A DNA stretch of 64,000 nucleotides from assembly GCF_001898115.1 (NCBI RefSeq), contig NZ_MKSQ01000008.1, forward strand, positions 19,250 to 83,249. The letters are read 5' to 3'. Each line of letters opens with the position of its first letter. Position 1 is the first letter of the stretch. Origin of the DNA: Allobosea sp. 67-29 (GTDB lineage Bacteria > Pseudomonadota > Alphaproteobacteria > Rhizobiales > Beijerinckiaceae). The translations under genes and the position numbers were made by a program. Shown one piece after another: positions 46,712 to 55,275 of this stretch. The notes under the pieces are model-generated. The model was not told where the DNA came from. It saw only the letters and a program-made list of their open reading frames with translations, and did not search any database.

Positions 46712-48790
46712 ATGGCCCCGCCTGCCGTCCGGCGACGACTGCCGGGCATACTGCTACCGCTGCTGCTCTCCGCCTCCGCGACCCAGGCGGGCGACGACGG
46801 CGCACTCGCCAGCCAGCGAACGCTGGCGATGATACCCGATGTCGAGTCCACCGGTTCGCTGCCGCCCTATCCTTCCGGCGCCCTGCGCGAGGACGACGCG
46901 ATCAACCTCGCGGTGGTCCGTGCAGCCGTCACGGCCTATCGCAAGGGCGCGTTATCGGAGGGTGATGCCCTCTCCGCACGGATCGACGAACCGGCCATCC
47001 GGGCACTGCTGGAATGGGTCGCGATCCATGCCAATGCCCGTGGCGTCTCCTTTACACGCATCGACGCCTTCCTGCGCGATCATCCGGACTATCCGGCCAC
47101 AACCCGGTTTCGACGCCGCGCCGAGGAAGCGCTGATCACCGAGAGGAAGAGTCCGGCGATCGTTCGCGCCTTTTTTCACGGCCGGCAGCCGGTTTCGCCG
47201 GCCGGACGGATCGCGTTGGCACTGGCGCTCGACGACCAAGGCAAGACCGACGAGGCTCTCTCGCTGATCCGGCAAAGCTGGCGAACGGATCTTTTCGGGC
47301 AGGGGCTGGAGAAGATCGTGCTCGGCCGGTTCGGCGAGGCGTTGACGCAGGAGGATCACCGCCTGCGTGCCGAACGCTACCTGTTCCGGCCCGACGCGGC
47401 GGCGGCACTGCGGAGCGCTGCACGCGTCTCGCCCGACTATGTCGCGCTGGCCAAGGCCCGCCTGGCCAGCGCCAGGGCCAGGCGACCGATCTCGGACAAG
47501 CTGATCTCGGCCGTGCCGGCCTCGCTGCGGGGAGACATCTCCTTCGCCTTCCTGCAGGCGCAGCAGGCACGCCGGGCCGACAAGCTCGACGAGGCCGCCA
47601 AGGCGATGACCGCCATCCCGCGCGATCCCGCCCTGCTCGGCGATGGCGACGGCTGGTGGGAGGAGCGTCGCATCCTCTCGCGCAAGCTGCTCGATGCGGG
47701 AAACGCGCAGAAGGCCTACGAGATCGCCGCAGGCCACGGCGCGGAGGACCCAGCCGAACGGATCGAGGCCGAATGGCAGGCGGGTTTCATCGCGCTGCGC
47801 TTCCTGAAGAACGCAGAGGCGGCGCTCAGGCATTTCGACGCAGCGGCTGCTATCGCCGAAACGCCCATTTCGGTCGCCCGCGCAGCCTACTGGCAGGGCC
47901 GCGCCTATGAGGCGCTCGACAGGCCGGAACACGCCAAGGCCGCATTCGGCAGGGCCGCGGAACAGCCCGTCGCCTATTACGGGCAGCTCGCCCGGGCCAG
48001 GCTCGGGCTCAACGACCTGCCGCTGCGCCTCACGGCCGCCTCGGGCCTCGATGCCTTGCCGGGACATCGCGGCGTGCGCCTGCTCTACCGGATCGGCGAA
48101 CGCGGTCTCGCCAATCTGATGCTCGTCGATCTCGCCCGACGCCTGCATACGGCGCCGGCTCTCGAAGCGATCGCGGCGATCGCGCGGCGGGAGTCGGACG
48201 CGCGCACCCTGGTTGCCATCGGCAAGGCCGCGCTGCAGCGCGGTTTCCCGCTCGACCAGGCAGCTTATCCGACGCATGGGGTGCCGGACTTCGACGTCCT
48301 GGGCGACCCGATGGAACGCGCCATCGTCCACGCCATCGCCCGTCAGGAGAGCGCCTTCGATCCGACCGCGATGTCGCATGCGGGCGCGCGCGGGCTGATG
48401 CAGATGATGCCGGCGACCGCCCGCGAGACGGCGCGACGCGCCGGGCTGCCCTTCGACTGGCAAAAGCTCGGCCGGGACCCGCTCTACGCGGCACGGATGG
48501 GCGCGGCCCATCTCAACGACCTGCTCCGGGAATGGCGCGGCTCCTACATCCTGACCTTCGCCGCCTATAATGCCGGCTCGCCGAACGTGAAGAAATGGAT
48601 CGCGGCCTATGGCGACCCGCGCGATCCGGATGTCGACGCCGTCGACTGGGTCGAGCGGATTCCCTTCTCCGAAACGCGCAACTACGTGCAGCGCGTGATG
48701 GAAAACCTGCAGGTCTACCGCCAGCGCCTCAACCAGCGCACCGCCTATCTGATCGACCACGACCTGAAACGCGGCGGCCCACGGGACTGA
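46712..48790 (+). CDS. Soluble lytic murein transglycosylase
   Basis: This enzyme cleaves glycan strands of peptidoglycan. From ATG 46712 (GGAG 8 bases upstream) it has 692 residues: a signal peptide (LLPLLLSASATQA), a long helical superhelix (about 100-500) and a C-terminal SLT domain. The catalytic Glu is in AIARQESAFDPTAMSHAGARGLMQMMPATA, and the end has TFAAYNAGSPNVKKWI. It is of the Slt70 type. It faces away from dapA, which supplies diaminopimelate for the same wall. Confidence 0.94.
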   Translation: MAPPAVRRRLPGILLPLLLSASATQAGDDGALASQRTLAMIPDVESTGSLPPYPSGALREDDAINLAVVRAAVTAYRKGALSEGDALSARIDEPAIRALLEWVAIHANARGVSFTRIDAFLRDHPDYPATTRFRRRAEEALITERKSPAIVRAFFHGRQPVSPAGRIALALALDDQGKTDEALSLIRQSWRTDLFGQGLEKIVLGRFGEALTQEDHRLRAERYLFRPDAAAALRSAARVSPDYVALAKARLASARARRPISDKLISAVPASLRGDISFAFLQAQQARRADKLDEAAKAMTAIPRDPALLGDGDGWWEERRILSRKLLDAGNAQKAYEIAAGHGAEDPAERIEAEWQAGFIALRFLKNAEAALRHFDAAAAIAETPISVARAAYWQGRAYEALDRPEHAKAAFGRAAEQPVAYYGQLARARLGLNDLPLRLTAASGLDALPGHRGVRLLYRIGERGLANLMLVDLARRLHTAPALEAIAAIARRESDARTLVAIGKAALQRGFPLDQAAYPTHGVPDFDVLGDPMERAIVHAIARQESAFDPTAMSHAGARGLMQMMPATARETARRAGLPFDWQKLGRDPLYAARMGAAHLNDLLREWRGSYILTFAAYNAGSPNVKKWIAAYGDPRDPDVDAVDWVERIPFSETRNYVQRVMENLQVYRQRLNQRTAYLIDHDLKRGGPRD

Positions 48791-48882
48791 ACGCGCGCCG
48801 CGCCCGACGCAGCCGCTGCAGCGAGCTTTCGCGTCCGCTGCGGGCATGGTTAGGTGCCGGGATCGCCCCGACCGAGATCCCC

Positions 48883-49776
48883 ATGACTGCCGAGACCGAT
48901 TTCGCCTCCCGCTTCTTCACGGCGTCCGATGGGCTCAAGCTGCACGCGCGCGACTACGGCCCCCTCGCCTCGCCCGCGCTCCCGGTCATCTGCCTGCCGG
49001 GCTTCGCGCGAACCGCCGCGGATTTCCACGAGATCGCGCTGGCCCTGTCACAGGACGACGCGAGGCCCAGGCGCGTGCTTGCGCTGGATTATCGCGGACG
49101 CGGCCTCTCGGCCTATGACAGCAACTGGAAGAACTACGATGTCCGCATCGAACTCGACGACCTCATGCAGGTCCTGGTGGTCGCGGGCATCGATCGGGCC
49201 GCGTTCATCGGGACCTCGCGCGGCGGCCTCCTGACGATGGCGCTCGCGGCGGCACGGCCCGCCGTCATCAAGGGCGTGGTGCTCAACGATGTGGGCCCGG
49301 TCATCGATGCGCGCGGCCTGCTGCGCATCCGAGGTTATGTCGGCAAGCTGCCGAAGCCGCGCAGCTTCTCTGAGGGTGCCGAGATCCTGAAGCGGCTTTC
49401 CGACCAGCAGTTTCCGCTGCTGAGCGATGCCGAATGGGAGCTGATGGCGAGACGGAGCTGGACCGACCGCGACGGTCCCTTGCGTCCCGACTACGATACC
49501 AACCTGATGAAGGTGCTGGAGGAACTGGACCTCGAAGCGCCGCTGCCTGTCCTCTGGCCGTATTTCGACGCGCTGCAGGGCGTGCCGATGCTGGCGATCC
49601 GCGGAGCGAATTCCGACCTGCTCGCCGAGAAGACGCTGGAAGAGATGGCGGCGCGCCATCCCGACTGCGAAATCCATGTCGCGCCCGGCCAGGGCCACGC
49701 GCCGCTGCTCGGCAGCAGGGACATGATCCGCCGCATCGGCAAGCTCGTCGCCAAGGCGGAACGGCACGGCGCCTAG
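48883..49776 (+). CDS. Alpha/beta hydrolase
   Basis: This 297-residue protein has the alpha/beta-hydrolase fold: ICLPGFARTAADFHEIAL, LDYRGRGLS, the nucleophile elbow AAFIGTSRGGLL (Ser), and the catalytic His in APGQGHAPLL. The ATG is 92 bases after the transglycosylase stop. The substrate is unknown; esterase, lipase or haloalkane-like activity cannot be told apart from sequence alone. Confidence 0.9.
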   Translation: MTAETDFASRFFTASDGLKLHARDYGPLASPALPVICLPGFARTAADFHEIALALSQDDARPRRVLALDYRGRGLSAYDSNWKNYDVRIELDDLMQVLVVAGIDRAAFIGTSRGGLLTMALAAARPAVIKGVVLNDVGPVIDARGLLRIRGYVGKLPKPRSFSEGAEILKRLSDQQFPLLSDAEWELMARRSWTDRDGPLRPDYDTNLMKVLEELDLEAPLPVLWPYFDALQGVPMLAIRGANSDLLAEKTLEEMAARHPDCEIHVAPGQGHAPLLGSRDMIRRIGKLVAKAERHGA

Positions 49777-49842
49777 ATGATCGCGCCTCCCCGTCGGAAG
49801 CGATAACGATGATCCCGCTCGGCGCGGGAGCGTCGCATTTTT

Positions 49843-49869
49843 CCGAGAAGCGGATTCCGCTTTTCTCGG
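49843..49869. repeat. Short palindromic repeat, copy 2
   Basis: CCGAGAAGCGG-ATT-CCGC-TT-TTCTCGG is a 7-bp plus 4-bp hairpin. It has the same plan as the element at 40997-41016 but with CGG/CCG replacing TGG/CCA, a compensatory change that keeps pairing. It lies between the hydrolase and HhH gene ends and may act as a terminator or be a dispersed repeat. Confidence 0.55.
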
Positions 49870-49896
49870 GCCGCTGCTCGAGCGGTGATCGCTGGC

Positions 49897-50967
49897 TCAG
49901 CCGGCTCCTCGCTCCGCCTTCAGCGCGCGCGAGTGCTGGGTCTCGCCGCCATGGGCGAGAATGCCGGCATCCTCGCGCCAGTTCTCCGCCAGCCCGCGCC
50001 CGGGCACCCCGGCAAAGGCCGAAACGTAGCGCATCTCGTCGTCTGCGAGCGCGGCGAGCTGATCGAAATGCCAGATGCCCAGCCGGTTGAGATCGTTCGC
50101 GATGGCCGGTCCGATTCCCTTGACCAGCGTCAGGTCGTCGGCGTTGCCGGCGCGCGCCGAAGCGATCAGGTTCGCCGGCCGCCGGCCCTCGAATTCGCCG
50201 ACCTCCGGCGCCGCGACGTTGCCTTCTCCGGCGGGACCATCGTCGCGCGACGTCTCCACCAGCCCCGAACGTGCCCGGTCGGCAAATTCCGTCGAGCCTC
50301 CGGCGGCCAAAAGCTTTGCCTGACCGACCCAGTCCTCCCGCTCGATGCGACCGGGAAAGGCGAGATAGCTGCCGACCCATTCGACATTCGCGGATGTCCA
50401 GGCCGCGACCTGCTCGAAATGCCAGACCCCGAGCCCATGCAGGCGGCCTTCGTTCTGCCGGCCGATTCCCTTGATCAATTTGAGATCGTCGGGCTTGCCG
50501 CCGCGCGCCTCTTTCAGAGCGGCAGGGCGCTCGCCGGGCAAAGCAGACTCGTTCGCGACGGGCGTAAGCGCAGGCTCGATATGGTCCGGAACCGCCACGA
50601 CGGCTGCTAGGACCGCTGTGGAGGCGGGAACGTCCGCTGCCGGCTTCTCCGGCTGCGCTGCCGGCCCCGAAAGCGGGGCCGATACGCCGGCAGCGGCCTC
50701 GGACGGACGAAGGATCGTGCCGGCCACGCAGCCCAGCCAGTAGACCGCGGCGAACAGCAGCGCCGTTTCGAGCCACATCGCGGGCACGCCGTTGACGAGC
50801 TGGAACCAGGTCAAGGCCGCGCCGCCGGCCCAAAGCAGCGCGATGAAGCTCCAGCCGCCGCTCCAGAGGCGGCGCGAGCGCCCGCTATGGCTGATCCAGC
50901 CCATGGCGAAGCCGAGGACGAGCGCGGCGAGGAGAAACCAGGCGAACCGGCTGGCGAGATAGAGCAT
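49897..50967 (-). CDS. Membrane protein with two helix-hairpin-helix domains
   Basis: This 356-residue protein has three N-terminal hydrophobic helices (about 5-25, 38-57 and 65-87). A Pro/Ala-rich linker follows, then two homologous domains at about 158-224 and 276-341. Each begins DDL-L-KGIG (PDDLKLIKGIGRQNEGRL and ADDLTLVKGIGPAIANDL) and continues with LG-WHF-Q-AA. This is the helix-hairpin-helix motif of predicted flap-endonuclease-like (COG3743) proteins, which often sit beside OmpA-like or ribosomal-protein L21 genes. It starts 10 bases after the OmpA-like gene and is surely co-transcribed. Whether it binds DNA or another partner is unknown. Confidence 0.85.
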   Translation of the reverse strand: MLYLASRFAWFLLAALVLGFAMGWISHSGRSRRLWSGGWSFIALLWAGGAALTWFQLVNGVPAMWLETALLFAAVYWLGCVAGTILRPSEAAAGVSAPLSGPAAQPEKPAADVPASTAVLAAVVAVPDHIEPALTPVANESALPGERPAALKEARGGKPDDLKLIKGIGRQNEGRLHGLGVWHFEQVAAWTSANVEWVGSYLAFPGRIEREDWVGQAKLLAAGGSTEFADRARSGLVETSRDDGPAGEGNVAAPEVGEFEGRRPANLIASARAGNADDLTLVKGIGPAIANDLNRLGIWHFDQLAALADDEMRYVSAFAGVPGRGLAENWREDAGILAHGGETQHSRALKAERGAG

Positions 50968-50977
50968 GTCCGTCCCC

Positions 50978-53335
50978 CTACTTCGCCACCGTGAACTGGA
51001 CCCGGCGGTTCATCTCGCGGGCCCGCGGGGCCCCATACGGCACGAGCGGCCGGGTCGATCCGTATCCCCTCACGTCGAGCTGGGCGGGGTCGATGCCGCG
51101 TCGGACCAGTTCGTCGCGTACTCGCAGCGCCCGCCTCTGGGACAGATCGAGATTGTCGAAGCCGCGCCAGTCGCCGTCGCGATTGGCATGTCCCTCGATC
51201 GTCACGCGCGAGCCGGGGCACTTCTTCAGGATCGTCGCCGCCTCGCCGATGACGCGCTCGGTCACCGCGTCGAGCTCGACCACGGATGTGCCCTGTGCGA
51301 ACAGCACCGGGTTATGCCTGGTCAAGCCGTCGAGGTCGTTCTGGCAGCTCGCCGGCGGATCGACGACGCAGCCCGTCTGGCGCTGGCCGACGACCACGTC
51401 TGCCGTGAAGCCGGACGGCAAGCCGGTCGACGCGCTGGTCTCGACCTCGCTCCGGATCAGGTCCCGACAGGTCAGACCACGTAAGGTGACGGACTGGTCG
51501 GTGATGGTCGCCGAGCCGATATCCAGGCGCAGAAGATCGGCGAGGGCCGTCCTGGCTGCCTGGGCGAAGCCGTCCGGCGCACCCGGCAAGATCACCGTGG
51601 TATCGTCGAGCCTGCTGCCCAGCGGCGTTTCCGCTACCAGGGCCCGGAGCGCGGCGCGGGTCGCCTCATCGGGGAGATAACCGGAGAAGCTTGCGCCGCT
51701 GCGATCAGCCGATAGCGAGAGGCCGTAGGGGCGCACCTTCACCGCCCCAGCCACTGTCGGCACGGACAAGCCCGGAGGGTGAGCGCCTGCCAGCAGGCCC
51801 TGCAGGGCTTGCCAACCGGCGGCATCGGCAGCTTCGCCCGCGATCGAAAGACCGCCCTCGCGAATCGAGACGCTGCCCGCCTTGAGCTTCGACAGAGCCT
51901 CCAATGCATAGCCTGCGGAGGCGGCGAAATCTCCGGCAGGTTGCATTCCAGCGACGGGCTCCATGCGATCATCGACGCCGAAGCCGCCGAAGAGCTGCCC
52001 GGCCCGTGCCAGGATATCGGCCTTCGCGGCCAGATCGGGCACCGATCCTGCCATGACAAGGCGTTGCCCTTCGCGCCGCGCCGTCCACGGCACAATCGGC
52101 GCAGGAGCTGGCTTGGCGACCGGCGGAGCCTGCACGGCGGGCGTCGCGGCGGCCGGCGAAGGAGCGGCAGCGCGGCTGGGCTCCGGCACAGGAGCCTGTT
52201 CGGGCACGGCCGCGGGAGATGTCGATGGCGCAGGCGTCACGCCTTCGAGATTGAGGCCGGGAATTTCGGGCAAAGGCGGCATGGCCAGCTCAGGCGGCGG
52301 AGCAGGCGGGCATTCGATCGTCGCCTGGGCGACCGAGTCGGGGCCGTCGAGCTGCGCGATCTGCAGACGCAAAGCCTGGCAAGCGGCGTAGGTCGCCGGA
52401 CCCAGCCCGGAGAGCTTGTAGGCATCCCCCACAATCTCGGCCTTGCCGCTTCTCAGCCGGGCGAGATCGGCTGCGGCACGCCGAACCTTGTCGATGAAGG
52501 CGGCGGGCGCTCCCGCGCCGGGCTTCATGGCGTCCGTGATCGCAACGGGAGACGGAAAGCTGGCCTTCAAGGCCGAGAGGATCTGCTGCCGGGCAGCCTG
52601 GTCGGGAAAGAAGCCTTCGACTTCGAGCGTATCGGGCGTCAGATGCGCCGCACTCCAGCGATAGGGCGCGATCGTCGGCGGCTCCAGACCGCAGGGAACC
52701 GCGGCGAAGCCGGCGACCGGCGGCTTCGCGCCAATCGCCTCCAGGGCCTGAAAAGCCTCGGGGCTGGCGGCCTTGCCTTCGATGCAGAAGCGGCCATCGT
52801 CCAGCGCGATCCGCCCCGATGCGAGTTGCGGCACGGCGGCCATCATCGCCGCGGTCATCGCCGCAAAACCTTCGGGCGCGCCGAAGGCGACGGTCTGGCG
52901 GTCGTCGATCCGCAGACCCGGCAGGGCTGCCGCCGCGGCGGCGGTATTCGCATCGGCGACCGCGAGATCCGGGACGAAGCCCCCGATCGTCACCACACCG
53001 GGCAATCTGCTGACGAACCAGGAATAGGGCTTCTGGGCTACGACCTGGGACAGTCCCCCAAGCGCGCGACGCACGCCGAATTCGCTGCGCAGCTGCGCCA
53101 TCGCCTTGCCCGCACCGTCCGCGGACAGAACTTCACCGGCGATGGTGACGTCACGCCCCTCGACCAGGGCCGTCACGGGCCTCGCTCCCGGCGCGGTACC
53201 GGCCCCCGCATGCACGGCCCGTTCGGCCCGCGCCGCTACGTCCCGCTGGATCGCAGGGTCGAGGAAAAGATTGCCGGCGCCCCATAGCAGCGCCAAGGGA
53301 ATCACGCCCCAGAGCCAGCGCGTCGGCTGCGACAT
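50978..53335 (-). CDS. OmpA-like envelope protein with four internal repeats
   Basis: From ATG 53335 this 785-residue protein has one N-terminal membrane helix (about 7-25) and a BON-like segment (52-98). Four divergent repeats of about 95 residues start near 104, 225, 416 and 537. Each carries a G-x-x-P-D-x-A motif (GGFVPDLA, EGFFPDQA, AGSVPDLA, SGYLPDEA) and ends in a Gly-rich strand pair. A Pro/Ala linker (345-413) separates repeats two and three. The C-terminal domain (about 670-785) is OmpA-like, with VTIEGHANRDGD, NLDLSQRRALRVRDELVRRGI and RGYGSTRP, and should bind peptidoglycan. The architecture recalls OmpATb/ArfA of mycobacteria. An HhH membrane protein follows in the operon. Confidence 0.85.
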   Translation of the reverse strand: MSQPTRWLWGVIPLALLWGAGNLFLDPAIQRDVAARAERAVHAGAGTAPGARPVTALVEGRDVTIAGEVLSADGAGKAMAQLRSEFGVRRALGGLSQVVAQKPYSWFVSRLPGVVTIGGFVPDLAVADANTAAAAAALPGLRIDDRQTVAFGAPEGFAAMTAAMMAAVPQLASGRIALDDGRFCIEGKAASPEAFQALEAIGAKPPVAGFAAVPCGLEPPTIAPYRWSAAHLTPDTLEVEGFFPDQAARQQILSALKASFPSPVAITDAMKPGAGAPAAFIDKVRRAAADLARLRSGKAEIVGDAYKLSGLGPATYAACQALRLQIAQLDGPDSVAQATIECPPAPPPELAMPPLPEIPGLNLEGVTPAPSTSPAAVPEQAPVPEPSRAAAPSPAAATPAVQAPPVAKPAPAPIVPWTARREGQRLVMAGSVPDLAAKADILARAGQLFGGFGVDDRMEPVAGMQPAGDFAASAGYALEALSKLKAGSVSIREGGLSIAGEAADAAGWQALQGLLAGAHPPGLSVPTVAGAVKVRPYGLSLSADRSGASFSGYLPDEATRAALRALVAETPLGSRLDDTTVILPGAPDGFAQAARTALADLLRLDIGSATITDQSVTLRGLTCRDLIRSEVETSASTGLPSGFTADVVVGQRQTGCVVDPPASCQNDLDGLTRHNPVLFAQGTSVVELDAVTERVIGEAATILKKCPGSRVTIEGHANRDGDWRGFDNLDLSQRRALRVRDELVRRGIDPAQLDVRGYGSTRPLVPYGAPRAREMNRRVQFTVAK

Positions 53336-53551
53336 CGTTCGCCCCTCATTCCTCGCCGCCAGCACGGCGAAGCCGCTCTCCTTTGCCCAATCATAGTCTC
53401 GTCAAGGGCTTGGAGCCATGTCCCGATCTCGCGATTCAACACACCCATGGCAAAGCCGGGCGCGAGGAACCGATTTCGGGCTTCTGGGATCAATGAGCGC
53501 GGATCGTCCCAAGGTCGTCAACCGGGAAGATTCAACCACCCACAGCCAACG

Positions 53552-53579
53552 AAAAAAGCCCCGGGTTTCCCCGGGGCTT
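53552..53579 (-). terminator. Strong terminator after the porin gene
   Basis: On the minus strand AAGCCCCGGG-GAAA-CCCGGGGCTT is a perfect 10-bp stem with a stable GAAA tetraloop, followed by T-rich sequence. It lies 23 bases after the porin stop, as expected for a highly expressed gene. Confidence 0.92.
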
Positions 53580-53601
53580 CCGACTGAGATCGGAGAACCG
53601 A

Positions 53602-54885
53602 TCAGAAGTCGCGCTGGATGCGGAGACGGCCCTGGAAGGCGTCTTCCGACTTGATGCCCGCGAGCTGCGGAACACCCAGAGCCGTCAGCTTGGCGTCGGC
53701 GACGCGGCGGCCGGTCTCGAGGCGCTGGTAGAGAACCTCGACGCCGAGGTCGAGGCCAGCAACCGGCGACCAGATGACGGCGGTGCCGACCTGGAACAGG
53801 CGCGGGTCGATCTTGCGCTGACCGAGGACCGCCGAATGGACGTCAAGATCGGTGTACGAAGCGTAGACTTCCTGACGGATCGTGGGGGTCCAGTAGTGGC
53901 GCAGCGCGGCCAGGATGCTGTAGCCCTTCGACGACTTCAGGCTACCCGAGACCGGGTCCGTCACGTAGTCCGGGACGGCGCCCAGGACCAAGCGGCCGAG
54001 GTTCATCGTGCTAACGCCGAGATAGCCCAGCGCGCCGTCAGCATAGGTGCCCTGCAGCCAGAGATAGTCGCCAGCGGCGAGCATCGGCAGGTTCAGCTTG
54101 ACGCCGCCTTCGATGGCGTAGCCCACGTCGTCGCTGCTCACGCGAGCGGCGCCCGGGGTGTAGGTGCCACGGTTGGCGATGACGCCGGCCAGCTGAGCCG
54201 AGCCCCAGCCCTGGTCAACACGCAGGCTGGCGACGACGTCCGGCCAGGAGTTGCCTTCACGGGTCAGGCCGCCGATCGCGCCACGGCTCACGCCGGTGGT
54301 CGGGTCTTCGAGCGACAGGGTCGCCGAGAAGCCGCCGCCGAAGGTCGCGGTGTAAGCGAACAGGTTCGGGCTGTGGTCGGAGTTGATGACGCCAGCGAAG
54401 CCGAGGTCCGAAGCGTAGAAGTCGAAGAACGACTGCGCCTTACCAGCGGTGATCGGGCCGAACTGGATGAAGGCCTTGTCCATCGTCGGCTCGTTGGTCG
54501 CCGCGCCGAGGGTGGTGCCGTAGTACTGGCCGTAACGGATGAAGCCCGAGCGGCTGTAGATGTCCTGGCGGATGAAGGCGCGCAGGGTGCCGAAGGCGGT
54601 CTGCGTGCGGGCATCCAACTGGACACGGCCGTAGGAACGGGTGCCGTAGCCGTCAGCGCCGCGGCTCCAACGCTCAGCGAAGCCCATCTCGGCGCGGACA
54701 CGACCGCCAACGCGGAGGCAGGTGTCGGTGCCCGGGATGTAGAAGAAGCCGGCACCGTAGGCGGTGCAGACGCGAACGTACTCGACCGGAGCGGCCTTCC
54801 GCGAGGGAAGGTCGGCGGCCTGAGCCCCGGCGACCGCGGCGATGCCGGCGGCGGTACCGAGGAGGAGGCTCTTGACGAGCTTCAT
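53602..54885 (-). CDS. Outer-membrane porin (Porin_2 family)
   Basis: This trimeric porin lets small hydrophilic solutes through the outer membrane. From ATG 54885 (GGAGG 8 bases upstream) it has 427 residues: a signal peptide ending AGAQA, then LPSRKAAPVEYVRVCTAYGAGFFYIPGTDTCLRVGGRVRAEMGF (residues about 26-69), the hallmark of rhizobial Porin_2/Omp2b. The rest is beta-strand-rich, ending GRLRIQRDF with C-terminal Phe. The strong ribosome site and terminator fit a major envelope protein. Confidence 0.95.
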   Translation of the reverse strand: MKLVKSLLLGTAAGIAAVAGAQAADLPSRKAAPVEYVRVCTAYGAGFFYIPGTDTCLRVGGRVRAEMGFAERWSRGADGYGTRSYGRVQLDARTQTAFGTLRAFIRQDIYSRSGFIRYGQYYGTTLGAATNEPTMDKAFIQFGPITAGKAQSFFDFYASDLGFAGVINSDHSPNLFAYTATFGGGFSATLSLEDPTTGVSRGAIGGLTREGNSWPDVVASLRVDQGWGSAQLAGVIANRGTYTPGAARVSSDDVGYAIEGGVKLNLPMLAAGDYLWLQGTYADGALGYLGVSTMNLGRLVLGAVPDYVTDPVSGSLKSSKGYSILAALRHYWTPTIRQEVYASYTDLDVHSAVLGQRKIDPRLFQVGTAVIWSPVAGLDLGVEVLYQRLETGRRVADAKLTALGVPQLAGIKSEDAFQGRLRIQRDF

Positions 54886-55275
54886 TTGGTAAACCTCCAA
54901 AAGAGTTTCGAGACCCTCGGGCTTCGGCCTGCCCCCCGCCCCAGGCTTTTGCCTGATCGCAGAACCTGCCTCTTCCCGGTCTTTCGCCCGCGTCCCTGAC
55001 CCAATTCAGAGGCGAAGACGAAAAACAGCGACCGGGAACGTCCCGACGCATTCCCACCATACGAATGCCGCCCTGCCGATCAACCACGATCCGCCCGCGA
55101 GGGCTGTGCACAGGGTGCTTTGGAAACCGGTGTTGCAGGCGAGCCACGCTTTAACTGCCGAAATTTACACGGCGTTAACCGCATAGGCCGGTTTGGCGCG
55201 GATCTGGCCCAGCGAAAGCGGCGTGAACGGCGAATCTCCCAGCCGAATCCACGAATCCGAGGCAGCCGCCGCGAG
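54886..55275. other. Regulatory gap upstream of the porin gene
   Basis: This 390-base gap lies between the porin start and the tamB stop. It contains no convincing open frame. On the minus strand an AT-richer pocket (about 55150-55185) has two similar hexamers, GTTAAC and GTTAAA, 24 bases apart, which could be promoter or operator elements. I cannot identify a known motif. Confidence 0.5.

Noticed and set aside
46952..48847. 631-codon minus-strand frame opposite the lytic transglycosylase gene
   Set aside because: The plus strand encodes a full Slt protein with catalytic motifs; the reverse frame is low-complexity and unlike any family I know.
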